Shown: one piece after another, positions 7,798 to 16,957 of the stretch
Position numbering within the stretch: the first letter of the stretch is position 1
Layout of the letters: each line of letters begins with the position of its first letter
Source of the DNA: JBHELB01 sp041859045
GTDB taxonomy: Bacteria > Hydrogenedentota > Hydrogenedentia > Hydrogenedentales > SLHB01
DNA length: 40,430 nt
Assembly (NCBI GenBank): GCA_041859045.1
Contig: JBHELB010000052.1
Span: 1 to 40,430 of the forward strand
Direction: 5' to 3'
The notes under the pieces: model-generated
The model's input: the letters and a program-made list of their open reading frames with translations, nothing else
The model's database searches: none
Told to the model about the DNA's origin: nothing
Program-made: the position numbers and the translations under genes

Positions 7798-9180
7798 GTG
7801 GTCAAGTGTGTTTCTCCGGTGGATGGCTCGCTGTATGTCGAGCGGGCGTATGCGGCGGCGGCGGATGTGGAGCGTGCGGTGGCGAAGGCCTCAAGCGCGG
7901 CACGAGACTGGCGGCGGACGCCCCTAGCCAAGCGTGCGGCGCTGTGCTCCGCAGTGGTGGATGCGTTCAAGGCCAAGGCCGACCAGCATGCGCTCGAGCT
8001 GGCGTGGCAGATGGGTCGCCCGGTGCGCTACGGCAAGGGCGAAGTGCGCGGATTCGAGGAACGGGCGCGCTGTATGATTGGCTTGGCGGAAAAGGCCCTG
8101 GCCGACATCGAGATCCCCGAGAAACCCGGCTTCAAGCGCTTTATCCGGCGCGATCCCCTCGGCGTGGTCCTCACCGTCGCACCGTGGAACTACCCCTACC
8201 TCACGGCCGTAAACAGCGTCATCCCCGCGCTGATGGCGGGCAACGCGGTACTGCTTAAACATTCGCACCAGACTCCGCTGTGCGCCGAACGCTTCGTCGA
8301 AGCGGGCGCCGCAGCGGGGCTGCCGGAAGGCGTCTTCCAGTTCCTGCACCTTAGCCGACAACAGACCACCAAACTGATTGGCGATCCCGCGATCAGCGGC
8401 GTCGCGTTTACCGGTTCGGTGCCCGGCGGCGAAGAAATGGAGCGCGCGGCGGTGGGCCGGTTCATTCCCGTGGGCCTCGAGTTGGGCGGCAAGGACCCGG
8501 CGTATGTGCGGCCCGACGCGAACCTGGCGCACGCGGTCGAGAACCTCGTGGACGGCGCGTTCTTCAACTCCGGCCAGAGCTGCTGCGGCATCGAGCGCAT
8601 CTATGTGCATGCGGACATCTACGACGCCTTCGTCGACGGCTTTGTGGACCTGACCAATCAATACGTCCTGGGCGATCCGCTCGACGAGGCCACGACCCTG
8701 GGTCCCGTGGTGCGGACCTCCGCGGCGGATTTCGTGCGAGGACAGACGGCCGAGGCCGTCGCCGCCGGCGCGAAAGCCCTTATCGATCCCCGCGCGTTCC
8801 CGCTGCACAAGGAAGGCACGCCGTATCTCGCACCGCAGGTACTGGTGGATGTCGATCATTCGATGCGCGTGATGACCGAGGAAAGTTTCGGGCCCGTCGT
8901 CGGCATCATGAAGGTGAAGTCGGACGACGAGGCCGTGCGCCTCATGAACGACAGCGAGTTCGGCCTGACCGCGGCGATCTGGAGTTCGGACGTCGATGCG
9001 GCGCTGGCGATCGGCGATCAGATCGAGACGGGCACGGTGTTCTTGAACCGTTGCGATTATCTCGACCCGGAATTGACATGGACGGGCGTGAAAGATTCGG
9101 GCCGCGGGTGTTCGTTGTCGATCCTCGGCTATGAACAACTGACGCAGCCGAAATCGTTCCACTACCGCGTAACCATTTAA
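7798..9180 (+). CDS. NAD(P)-dependent aldehyde dehydrogenase
   Basis: This enzyme oxidises an aldehyde to the acid with NAD(P). It belongs to the classical ALDH superfamily. Cofactor-site block TVAPWNYPYLTAVN lies near residue 125, the catalytic base Glu228 in LELGGKDP, and the nucleophile Cys262 in FFNSGQSC; a second Cys follows directly. The 460-residue length fits the succinate-semialdehyde-like branch. The GTG start is supported by AAAGGAG 8 nt upstream. It opens an operon of four closely packed plus-strand genes. In that context its substrate is probably a gamma-glutamyl amino-aldehyde made by the next enzyme, an inference from neighbourhood rather than from residues. Confidence 0.93.
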   Translation: MVKCVSPVDGSLYVERAYAAAADVERAVAKASSAARDWRRTPLAKRAALCSAVVDAFKAKADQHALELAWQMGRPVRYGKGEVRGFEERARCMIGLAEKALADIEIPEKPGFKRFIRRDPLGVVLTVAPWNYPYLTAVNSVIPALMAGNAVLLKHSHQTPLCAERFVEAGAAAGLPEGVFQFLHLSRQQTTKLIGDPAISGVAFTGSVPGGEEMERAAVGRFIPVGLELGGKDPAYVRPDANLAHAVENLVDGAFFNSGQSCCGIERIYVHADIYDAFVDGFVDLTNQYVLGDPLDEATTLGPVVRTSAADFVRGQTAEAVAAGAKALIDPRAFPLHKEGTPYLAPQVLVDVDHSMRVMTEESFGPVVGIMKVKSDDEAVRLMNDSEFGLTAAIWSSDVDAALAIGDQIETGTVFLNRCDYLDPELTWTGVKDSGRGCSLSILGYEQLTQPKSFHYRVTI

Positions 9181-9192
9181 GGAGTATCCGAC

Positions 9193-10362
9193 GTGACGCT
9201 TCGCGCGAACTGGAATTACCCGACCGCCGTACGTTTCGGCGCGGGACGCTTGAGCGAATTGCCCGACATCTGCCGCGAACTCGGCATGACGCGCCCGTTG
9301 CTCGTGACCGACGCGCAGTTGGGCGAGCACCCTATCACGCAAAAGGCGCTCGACGCCTGCGCCACGAAGGGCCTGCCCTGCGCGGTGTTTAGCGCGGTTA
9401 GCCCGAACCCCACCGGCGCGCAAGTCGATGCGGGCGTCGCGGCGTTTCGCGCGGGCAAGCACGACGGCGTGATCGCGTTCGGCGGCGGCAGCGGGCTCGA
9501 TGCGGCGAAGGCCGTGGCGTTCATGGCCAACCAGGAACGACCGCTCTGGGATTTTGAGGACATCGGCGACAATTGGAAGCGTGCAAAGCTCGAAGGCCTG
9601 CCGCCGGTGGTTGCCGTTCCAACGACCTCGGGCACGGGCTCGGAAGTGGGCCGCGCAAGCGTCATCACCGATGAGGTCGAGAAGAAAAAGAAGATCATTT
9701 TCCATCCGCGCATGCTGCCGAACGTCGCGCTGTCCGATCCGGAACTCACGGTCGGCCTGCCGGCTCCGCTCACCGCGGCCACGGGCATGGACGCGCTCTC
9801 GCACAGCATGGAGGCGTTTTTCTCGCCGTTCTACCACCCCTTCGCGCGCGGCATCGCCACCGAAGGCATGCGCCTGTGCAAAGAGTGGCTGCCGGTTGCG
9901 GTCCGCGACGGCGCGAACATCGAGGCGCGCGCGCACATGATGGCGGCGTCGCAGGCGGGCGCGGCGGCGTTTCAGAAGGGCCTGGGCGGCATGCACGCGC
10001 TGGCGCATTCGCTGGGCGCATTGTACGGCGCGCATCACGGTCTGTTGAACGCGATTCTCATGCCCTACGTGTTGACGGCCAACCGCAGCGCCATTGAAAC
10101 CGATGCCACGTACCTCGCGGGCTGCCTCAGCCTCGAGAACGGCCTCGATGGCGTGCTGGAATGGGTCTTGGCGTTACGCAAGGAAGTGGGAATTCCGCAT
10201 ACCCTGGCGGATATCAAGATCGACACGGCGGACTGCGCATTGATCGGCACGATGGCGTACAACGACCCGTCCGCGGGGGGGAACCCGATCCAGTTCACGG
10301 AATCGCAGTACGCCACGCTGTTTGAATGCGCAGTAAAGGGGAGTCTTCCGGGATCACTCTAA
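9193..10362 (+). CDS. Iron-containing alcohol dehydrogenase
   Basis: This is a group III (Fe-dependent) alcohol dehydrogenase that interconverts an alcohol and an aldehyde with NAD(P). Cofactor motifs FGGGSGLDAAKA and PTTSGTGSEVGRASVITD are clear. The metal ligands lie in GMDALSHSMEAFFSP and in GGMHALAHSLGALYGAHHG. The 389-residue length is standard. The GTG start lies 12 bp after the aldehyde dehydrogenase stop, with GGAG 8 nt before it. A dedicated alcohol dehydrogenase next to a gamma-glutamyl ligase suggests the substrate carries a hydroxyl group (an amino alcohol), unlike the E. coli putrescine route, which uses an FAD oxidase (PuuB) at this step. Confidence 0.93.
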   Translation: MTLRANWNYPTAVRFGAGRLSELPDICRELGMTRPLLVTDAQLGEHPITQKALDACATKGLPCAVFSAVSPNPTGAQVDAGVAAFRAGKHDGVIAFGGGSGLDAAKAVAFMANQERPLWDFEDIGDNWKRAKLEGLPPVVAVPTTSGTGSEVGRASVITDEVEKKKKIIFHPRMLPNVALSDPELTVGLPAPLTAATGMDALSHSMEAFFSPFYHPFARGIATEGMRLCKEWLPVAVRDGANIEARAHMMAASQAGAAAFQKGLGGMHALAHSLGALYGAHHGLLNAILMPYVLTANRSAIETDATYLAGCLSLENGLDGVLEWVLALRKEVGIPHTLADIKIDTADCALIGTMAYNDPSAGGNPIQFTESQYATLFECAVKGSLPGSL

Positions 10363-10378
10363 CCAAAGGAACGCACTC

Positions 10379-11746
10379 ATGGCCACACGTAGCGAGGCAA
10401 CCGCCGACGACATCCGGAAAAAGATTGAAAACGAGGACATCCAATACATCAAGATCGGCGTGTTCGATGTCGACGGCATTTTGCGCGGCAAGTACATGCA
10501 CCGCGATAAGTTTTTGTCCGCGCTCGACAAGGGCTTTGGCTTCTGCGATGTGGTACTGGGGTGGGACTGCTACGATCAGCTCTACGACAGCGCGTCGTTC
10601 ACCGGCTGGCACACGGCGTATCCGGACGCTCCCGTGCGCGTATTGCCCGAGACCTGCAGACCGTTGCCGTTCGAAAACGACACCCTGCTGTTCCTCGGCG
10701 AGTTCACCGACCACGCGGAGCCGGTTTGCCCGCGCGGGGTGTTGCGCCGAGTCTTCGACCGCGCGGCGAAAATGAACTTCTCGGTGGTCGGCGGATTTGA
10801 ATACGAGTTCTTCCTGTTCGAAGAAAGTCCGCACTCAATCCGAGAGAAAAACTACCGCGATCTCAAACCGATCACGCCGGGATACTTCGGCTATTCGGTC
10901 TTGCGCAATTCCGTGCATTCGGAGTTCTATCACGATCTCCTCGGCATGTGCGACAAAATGCGCTTCCCCATCGAAGGGTTGCACACGGAAACCGGCCCCG
11001 GTGTGCTTGAAGCTGCGCTGAATCCCTGCGAAGGCGTCGAAATCGCCGACCGCGCCGCGTTGTTCAAGACATTCACAAAAGTGCTGGCGCAACGCCGCGG
11101 CTGGATGGCGACGTTCATGGCGAAGTGGTCGGCGCAATGGCCCGGCCAGTCTGGACACATCCACCTTTCACTGAAGGATAAAGCCGGGCATCCGGTGTTC
11201 CACGCGAAAGGCGCCGAGCACGACATGTCTGACACGATGCGCTGGTTCATCGGCGGACAGCAAAAACTCATGCCCGAACTGTTGAGCATGATCGCGTGCA
11301 CAGTCAACAGCTACACGCGCCTTATTCCTGGGTTCTGGGCCCCGACAAGCGCGAGTTGGGGCGTCGAAAACCGCACGTGCGCGTTGCGCGCGATCCCCGC
11401 CTGCCCGAAGAGTCAGCGGGTCGAATACCGCATCGCCGCCGCCGACGCGAATCCGTACATTGCGCTCGCCGCGGCGCTTGGCTCGGGCCTGTGGGGCGTC
11501 GAGCACAAGATCGAACCAACCGCGCCGATCAAGGGCAACGCATACGACGTGAAACTGCCGAAGAAATTGGATTTCCCGCGCACGCTATTCGACGCCGCCA
11601 CGCGCCTGCGCGCGTCGAAGGCGGCCCGTGCGTTGTTTGGCGACGACTTCGTCGAACATTACGCGCAGTCACGCGAGTGGGAGGAACGCCAGTTCCGTAA
11701 GGCCATCACGGATTGGGAACTTGAGCGGTACTTCGAAATCATCTGA
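10379..11746 (+). CDS. Glutamine-synthetase-like gamma-glutamyl amine ligase
   Basis: This is a 455-residue GlnA-superfamily ligase. It has a beta-grasp N-domain (IGVFDVDGILRGKYM) and a catalytic domain with GGFEYEFFLFE, TETGPGVLEAAL, GQSGHIHLS, the Arg-bearing NSYTRLIPGFWAPTSASWGVENR, and RVEYRIAAADANPYIALAAAL. It lacks the adenylylation-loop features of housekeeping GlnA and looks like the GS-like group that joins glutamate to amines (PuuA with putrescine, GlnA4 with ethanolamine, IpuC with isopropylamine). AAAGGA lies before the ATG, 16 bp after the alcohol dehydrogenase gene. It would load the substrate amine with glutamate and ATP as the first pathway step. Confidence 0.9.
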   Translation: MATRSEATADDIRKKIENEDIQYIKIGVFDVDGILRGKYMHRDKFLSALDKGFGFCDVVLGWDCYDQLYDSASFTGWHTAYPDAPVRVLPETCRPLPFENDTLLFLGEFTDHAEPVCPRGVLRRVFDRAAKMNFSVVGGFEYEFFLFEESPHSIREKNYRDLKPITPGYFGYSVLRNSVHSEFYHDLLGMCDKMRFPIEGLHTETGPGVLEAALNPCEGVEIADRAALFKTFTKVLAQRRGWMATFMAKWSAQWPGQSGHIHLSLKDKAGHPVFHAKGAEHDMSDTMRWFIGGQQKLMPELLSMIACTVNSYTRLIPGFWAPTSASWGVENRTCALRAIPACPKSQRVEYRIAAADANPYIALAAALGSGLWGVEHKIEPTAPIKGNAYDVKLPKKLDFPRTLFDAATRLRASKAARALFGDDFVEHYAQSREWEERQFRKAITDWELERYFEII

Positions 11747-11763
11747 TCCGGGAGCGCGCACGA

Positions 11764-12606
11764 ATGGCGAGAATCTTAATAGTCGAAGGAAACGCGCGCG
11801 CGGGTTCGGAGCGAATGATTCAGCTCGGGGGGCGTCCGTATGGCATCGCCTACGCTGAAGTGCTGGAATCCCTCGCGCCGGGTGTCGAATGCACGGTCGT
11901 TCAGCCCAGCGAGGCCGGGCCGGACTGTCTGCCTGCCGGGCAATCGCTTCGAAACTACGACGGCGTCGCGTGGACCGGTTCCGCGCTCAACGTCTACGAC
12001 TGCACAGAGCCCATTGCGAATCAGTTGAAGTTTGCCGACCGCGTGCTTGAGGCTGGGCTACCGGTCTTCGGCAGTTGCTGGGGGCTTCAGCTCTTCACTG
12101 TGGCCCTTGGCGGCAAGGTGCGCAAGAATCCTCAAGGCCGCGAGATCGGCATCGCCCGCGACATCGCCCTCACGGAAGCGGGCGCGCAACACCCCATGTA
12201 TGCAGGTAAGGAACGCGTCTTTCCTGCGCTCGCTGTGCACATGGATGAAGTCGAGGAAATGCCCTCTGGCGCGGTGATCTTGGCCTCAAACGCGGTCAGC
12301 GATGTGCAAGCAATGGCGGTCGAGACCGGCGGTGTGTCGTTTTGGGGCGTGCAATATCATCCCGAATTCGATTTCGGCGTCATGGCCAACGTCGTCACGC
12401 GTAACGGCCCGGGATTGATCGAAGAAGGCATCGCGGAAGACGCTGAGGCCGTTGCGGAGTTCATCACTACCTTCGAGACCCTGCATCGTGGCGAGACCGT
12501 GGAAGAGCGCGGCATCGCGATCGGTTGCAGTGCGCCATCTGTGCACGATCCCGCATTGCGCCGTCTCGAGCTGTCGAACTGGCTCAAGGCCTTGCAGAGC
12601 GCATAG
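11764..12606 (+). CDS. Class I glutamine amidotransferase-like gamma-glutamyl hydrolase
   Basis: A single GATase1 domain of 280 residues. The nucleophile is Cys105 in GSCWGLQ, with His199 and Glu201 in QYHPEFDF, so the triad is complete. No synthetase domain is attached, as in PuuD, which removes glutamate from gamma-glutamyl-GABA. It starts 17 bp after the ligase gene, with GGGAG upstream of the ATG, and is the last gene of the operon. Releasing glutamate at the end of a gamma-glutamylation cycle is the natural role. Alternatives such as an orphan GMP-synthase-like amidotransferase fit the context less well. Confidence 0.9.
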   Translation: MARILIVEGNARAGSERMIQLGGRPYGIAYAEVLESLAPGVECTVVQPSEAGPDCLPAGQSLRNYDGVAWTGSALNVYDCTEPIANQLKFADRVLEAGLPVFGSCWGLQLFTVALGGKVRKNPQGREIGIARDIALTEAGAQHPMYAGKERVFPALAVHMDEVEEMPSGAVILASNAVSDVQAMAVETGGVSFWGVQYHPEFDFGVMANVVTRNGPGLIEEGIAEDAEAVAEFITTFETLHRGETVEERGIAIGCSAPSVHDPALRRLELSNWLKALQSA

Positions 12607-12650
12607 GTCCAAGGCCTTTCGGTTATCGAGATCTTCGTTTTCCGGAAGCG

Positions 12651-14702
12651 CTAACGCGTCTTTGCAGCGTCTTTACTGAAATACGCGAGGAGGCCCGAAT
12701 AAACGCGGTCCGCTACGCGCTGCACTTCTTCGAAACGACGCATGCGGTCCTCGGTCTGGGCGTCGCCGATATGCCCGGGCTGCACGATCACCGCGACGCC
12801 GCTGGTCTGTGCGATGGGATATGCGCCCGAGGCCCCGGTCGTGAGTCCGCCCAACACCGTCGCCACCAACCCGGCCAAGCGTTTGCCCTTCTCGCTGTTC
12901 CAATAGTGCCGCACGAACGCGCCGCTACTGCGTTCATCGCGCGGCGCATTTTCGCGCGCGGGCGCGCCATACGAAATGCCCACGTACAGTTCCGCGCTTA
13001 CGTCTTCGGCGCGCGCGACGCGTTGAAGCTCCGTCATATCCTCGTCGCCGTCGCGCACCAGCGTGACCGACGCGCCGGCCGCGCGCAGACGCTCCGACAC
13101 TGCGCGCGCAACATCAAGATTCACGTCGCAAGCACGCAACCCCGTTGGTCCAACCGCGCCGAAACTGCGTCCGCCGAAGTTCGGGTCGATCGCGATCTTG
13201 CGCCCCAGCAGCGCGCCATCCTCAAGCGGCGTCAGCGAGATCGTTGTTGTCGAACCCGTGAGCCGGGCATCGCTTTCGACATACCCAGCGGCCTCCACGT
13301 GCACGGCGCGGACATCCGCGCTTACCGCCGCCCAGCCTTCGGGAGTCGTCACCGCCTGCACCCGCGAATCCGCGCCGGTCAGCCTGGCGGAAACTGGACT
13401 GCCCGCTGCACTCGTCACGCGCACGCTGCGCAGGCCGTCCGCCTTGGTCTCCACGCGCACGGAGGCCTCGACATTGCCCGCGCGCACGCGCACCTCACCC
13501 GCCTGTGCTTTAGTGTAGAGCCGGGCGACGCCGTCGCGAGTGGACGATGTGAGGCCGTGCACGGTCGCGGTGACCTCGGTGCCGTCCGCAACAGGCAGAC
13601 CGTAGGCGTCGAGCACGCGCACTTCCACACACGCCTCGGCATCGGGTTGAAGCGCCGCGGACGTCAGACTCGCTGCGACACTTGCCGGGGCGCGCATCAC
13701 GCGCAGGCTGAACGGCCACCGGAATGACACCCCCGTGCCGTTGCGGCCCACAACAAGCCCCTTCAGATCGCCGTTCGGCAGCGGGGTGGATGTAACCCAT
13801 TTGAGTTGGCCTGCGCCGCCCGCGGCCACGCCTTCCACCGCCGCGCCGTCAATCAGCACCGTGACCGACGCAGGGACGATCGGCGACTTGCCAAGATACG
13901 TGACGTCGACCGTTGCACCGCGATTGGCCGAGTCCAACGTCGCGGAGATCGTCTTCAGACACGGCGGATCCTGCGCAAAATATTGCGCAATGCCCGCGGC
14001 AATCGCCTGCGATTCCGTGCGTACGCCGTCGTCCGTCGCCAAGAACTTCGCGCTGGCCGGGTCCGAAAGGTAGTACGACTCCAACAAGACCGCGGGAAGC
14101 GCCGCCTCTCGCAGCACTTTGAAATTGCCCGGAAGCAGGCTCTTCACTTCGGCATCGCTGCGTGCGCGGCGGGCCAGTTCCCACATCAGCGATTCGCCGA
14201 GGCTAAGGCTCAATGCGTCATCGCGGAACTTGTAGTAGACCTCGAGGTCGTCGCGTGAGTTGAGGGGGTCGCCGGACGCGTTGTGGTGGATGCTGACCAG
14301 TATCTCCGCGCCCGCTTTCCGCGCGAGGGCCGCCCGCGCAGCCAGATCGTCGGACATCGAACCCGGCACGGGCACGGCATCGTCCATGCGGGTCATCACG
14401 ACGGTTGCCCCCGCCTTTTCGAGCAACGTGCGCACCGTCAGCGCGACACGCAGATTCAGGTCCGCCTCGCGTAGGCCGTTCGTGTCCGCAACCGCGCCGG
14501 GCCATGGCCCGCCATGTCCGGGATCGAGCGCAATCGCGTGCCCCGCGACCGGCGCGAGGTCCATTGGAGGAACTTCGACAGCCCCCTTGGCAACGGGCGG
14601 CACTGCTCCGGGTGCGGGCGTAGGCGGGCGTGTAGTGACGCACGCGGAAAGGAAAAAGACGACCATGACGAAAACCGACACGCGTTGAACCTGCGAATAC
14701 AT
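12651..14702 (-). CDS. Lipoprotein with one active and one degenerate amidase domain
   Basis: This protein is related to N-acetylmuramoyl-L-alanine amidases, which split glycan from stem peptide. It starts at ATG 14702 (AGGAGGA 5 nt upstream) with a lipobox ending LSAC (Cys21). The first Amidase_3 domain (about 53-235) has all zinc and catalytic residues: His63, Glu79, His139, Glu208. A middle part (about 240-500) looks like Ig-like/Big domains. A second Amidase_3-like domain (about 503-665) aligns with the first but carries Phe509, Cys525, Ser577 and Gln641 at those four positions, so it cannot bind zinc or catalyse. The dead copy probably binds murein or a partner. It is convergent with the upstream operon and divergent from the GspE-like gene. 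Confidence 0.9.
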   Translation of the reverse strand: MYSQVQRVSVFVMVVFFLSACVTTRPPTPAPGAVPPVAKGAVEVPPMDLAPVAGHAIALDPGHGGPWPGAVADTNGLREADLNLRVALTVRTLLEKAGATVVMTRMDDAVPVPGSMSDDLAARAALARKAGAEILVSIHHNASGDPLNSRDDLEVYYKFRDDALSLSLGESLMWELARRARSDAEVKSLLPGNFKVLREAALPAVLLESYYLSDPASAKFLATDDGVRTESQAIAAGIAQYFAQDPPCLKTISATLDSANRGATVDVTYLGKSPIVPASVTVLIDGAAVEGVAAGGAGQLKWVTSTPLPNGDLKGLVVGRNGTGVSFRWPFSLRVMRAPASVAASLTSAALQPDAEACVEVRVLDAYGLPVADGTEVTATVHGLTSSTRDGVARLYTKAQAGEVRVRAGNVEASVRVETKADGLRSVRVTSAAGSPVSARLTGADSRVQAVTTPEGWAAVSADVRAVHVEAAGYVESDARLTGSTTTISLTPLEDGALLGRKIAIDPNFGGRSFGAVGPTGLRACDVNLDVARAVSERLRAAGASVTLVRDGDEDMTELQRVARAEDVSAELYVGISYGAPARENAPRDERSSGAFVRHYWNSEKGKRLAGLVATVLGGLTTGASGAYPIAQTSGVAVIVQPGHIGDAQTEDRMRRFEEVQRVADRVYSGLLAYFSKDAAKTR

Positions 14703-14808
14703 GCGATTCCTCCTGGCTGTGGGCATTTCGCACCAGCACCCGGTATGTATTCTGGACAGGGTGGAGGATTCGCCCCGGACGGGTCAAGTCTCCGGCCTGG
14801 CTGCCCCC

Positions 14809-14837
14809 TTTACGTGGGAACGGAAAGCCCCTATAAT
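14809..14837 (+). promoter_or_regulatory. Sigma-70-type promoter of the GspE-like gene
   Basis: TTTACG (14809-14814) is 17 bp from a perfect TATAAT (14832-14837). The transcript would start near 14844, giving a leader of about 43 nt to the ATG at 14887. The divergent amidase gene starts 107 bp to the left. Confidence 0.65.
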
Positions 14838-14886
14838 CGCTAGACAACGTGGCGCAGCGCGGCAAACGCGGGGGGCACACTCAACT

Positions 14887-16944
14887 ATGGCGGAAGAACA
14901 GAAACGTGGCGCGATGGGGGACGCCCTCGTCAAGCAAGAGATGATCACGCGCGAGGAATTGGATCGCGCGCGTGAGCGGGAAAGGGAGACGGGCACACCG
15001 TGGTACCGTCAGCTCTTGCAGATGAAGAAAGTGGCGTTCTCGGTGCTGGGGGATCTCGAACGACTGAATATCGAGTTCCACCCGAAATCGGTGCGTGAAG
15101 AGCACGGCGCACTCGGACGCACCTTGGTCGAGATGAAAGCGATCACGCAGACGCAACTCGACGAGGCGTTGGCCGAACAGAAACGGAACGGGCGTCTGCT
15201 CGGCAACATCCTGCTTGATCGCGGATTGGTCACGCGGCGCTCGATCTCGATCGCGCTCGCGCGGCAACACGGCATGGAATACGCCGAGGCGGCGGTAACG
15301 CCGAGCACGCCGCAGGCAATGGCGATGATTCCCGAGAATTTGGCGCGCAGCTACAAGGTGATTCCGGTGCGTGTGGACGGGGATCGTCTGTCGGTGCTGG
15401 TGAGTCATCCGCAAGACCGCGAGCGCCTGGGCGATTTGGGCGTGCTGCTGGGCAAACGGATTCACGGATTGCTCACGGACGTCGACGACATTCGCGCGGA
15501 GATTGCCGCGCGATATCAGGACGGGGGCAAGGGAAAGGGCCTGGGCTTCTCGCTGTCGCGCTTGCGCGAGCGGGAGACGCCCCCGCCGCCCGAGAAGCCC
15601 GCCACGAAATCAACCAAACGAGAACCCGCGACTCCGGCGCTCGAACCGGTCGTGGCGAAAAGTAAGAAGCGCGAAGCGGATGCAGCAAAGGGAAAGACCA
15701 TGGCGAAGGAAACGGTGAAAGAGTCCAGAGACGCGAAGAACGAAAAGGCGATGGCGAACGGTGAGCGTAAGCGGTTCGAAGAAATCGCCAAGCAAGCGGC
15801 GGGCGTGCCGGTAATGCGCCTGGTGGAAACCATCCTCGAAGGCGCGGTGAACTCGGGCGCGACGGATATTCACCTCGATCCGCAGGACCCGGAAATGCGC
15901 GTGCGCTACCGGATCGACGGCGTGCTGCATGACGTGATGAGCATCTCGCCGGACATCGAGTCCGCGGCAGTCTCGCGCATCAAGATCATGGCCGACCTGG
16001 ACATCACGGAGACGCGGCGTCCGCAGGACGGCCACATCAGCATGGTGATCGGGGACGCGGAGTACGACGTGCGCGTGGCGTCGCTGCCGACGTTCCTGGG
16101 CGAGCGCGTGGTGCTGCGTTTGCTGGACCAAAGCAGCGTACTGGCGGGCATCAAGGACCTCGGGCTGGAAAAAGACGACGAGGACAAACTGCTGCGGCTG
16201 ATCAAGCAGCCGTACGGCATGGTCTTGGTCACCGGGCCGACGGGATCGGGCAAGACGACGACCCTGTATGCCGCGCTGAACCACAAGAACGTGCTGACGG
16301 ACAGCATCGTGACGCTCGAGGACCCGGTCGAATACCAGCTTTCGGGGATCAACCAGGTGCAGATCGACACGGATATCGGCGTGACGTTCGCGAGCACGTT
16401 GCGCGCGGCCCTGCGGCAAGATATCGACGTGCTGTTGGTGGGCGAAATCCGCGACGCGGAGACGGCCCAGATCGGCGTGCGCGCGGCGATGACGGGACAC
16501 CTCGTTTTTAGCACGCTGCACACCAACGACGCGGGCGAGGCGATCAGCACGCTGCGTAATATGGGTGTGCCGTCGTACCTCATCGGCAGCGCGCTCACCG
16601 CGGTCGTCGGACAGCGGCTCGTGCGCAAGATTTGCGAGAAGTGCAGGACCCCGTTCGCCCCCTCCAAGGGTTTGCTGAAGGAAATCGGTTTGCCGGAATC
16701 GACCAAGAAACTCTACCACGGCAAGGGCTGCGAAGCCTGCTACCACACCGGCTCGAAAGGCCGCACGGGCATTTTCGAGATTTTGGAGATCACTCCCGAG
16801 GTCCGCAAACAGATCGTGGCCGAGGTCGAGATTGAAAAAATCATCACCGGAACCAAAATGAAGACCATGGCGGATCGCTGCCGCCAAAAAGTGAAGGACG
16901 GCATCGTCGCGCCCGAGGAGTTCCTGCGCGTGGTGCGCATCTAA
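14887..16944 (+). CDS. GspE/PilB-family secretion or type IV pilus ATPase
   Basis: This is a hexameric assembly ATPase that powers extension of type IV pili or type II pseudopili at the inner membrane. Residues 1-210 hold two GspE-N/MshE-N-like modules. A Lys/Glu-rich, low-complexity linker (about 215-290) follows. The ATPase core has Walker A GPTGSGKTT, Walker B LLVGEIRDAETAQ, the His box FSTLHTNDA, and a four-Cys zinc site (CEKC...CEAC). ATG 14887 is chosen because the promoter lies just upstream; an open frame continues to 14701 but would begin before it. No PilC, PilM-Q or other Gsp genes are adjacent. The prepilin at 31.5-32.6 kb is the only possible partner in the window. Confidence 0.93.
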   Translation: MAEEQKRGAMGDALVKQEMITREELDRARERERETGTPWYRQLLQMKKVAFSVLGDLERLNIEFHPKSVREEHGALGRTLVEMKAITQTQLDEALAEQKRNGRLLGNILLDRGLVTRRSISIALARQHGMEYAEAAVTPSTPQAMAMIPENLARSYKVIPVRVDGDRLSVLVSHPQDRERLGDLGVLLGKRIHGLLTDVDDIRAEIAARYQDGGKGKGLGFSLSRLRERETPPPPEKPATKSTKREPATPALEPVVAKSKKREADAAKGKTMAKETVKESRDAKNEKAMANGERKRFEEIAKQAAGVPVMRLVETILEGAVNSGATDIHLDPQDPEMRVRYRIDGVLHDVMSISPDIESAAVSRIKIMADLDITETRRPQDGHISMVIGDAEYDVRVASLPTFLGERVVLRLLDQSSVLAGIKDLGLEKDDEDKLLRLIKQPYGMVLVTGPTGSGKTTTLYAALNHKNVLTDSIVTLEDPVEYQLSGINQVQIDTDIGVTFASTLRAALRQDIDVLLVGEIRDAETAQIGVRAAMTGHLVFSTLHTNDAGEAISTLRNMGVPSYLIGSALTAVVGQRLVRKICEKCRTPFAPSKGLLKEIGLPESTKKLYHGKGCEACYHTGSKGRTGIFEILEITPEVRKQIVAEVEIEKIITGTKMKTMADRCRQKVKDGIVAPEEFLRVVRI

Positions 16945-16957
16945 GTTCCGAGCATGG

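Noticed and set aside
7924..10038. Very long open frame on the minus strand opposite the two dehydrogenase genes
   Set aside because: It mirrors two clear enzyme genes; its translation is Arg/His/Ala-rich with no family motif, as expected for an antisense frame in GC-rich DNA. The same holds for 548-1774 opposite groEL and 15610-16887 opposite the ATPase gene.
7798..12606. Canonical putrescine (Puu) pathway
   Set aside because: No puuB oxidase, puuP transporter or puuR regulator is present, and an iron alcohol dehydrogenase takes the oxidase position.
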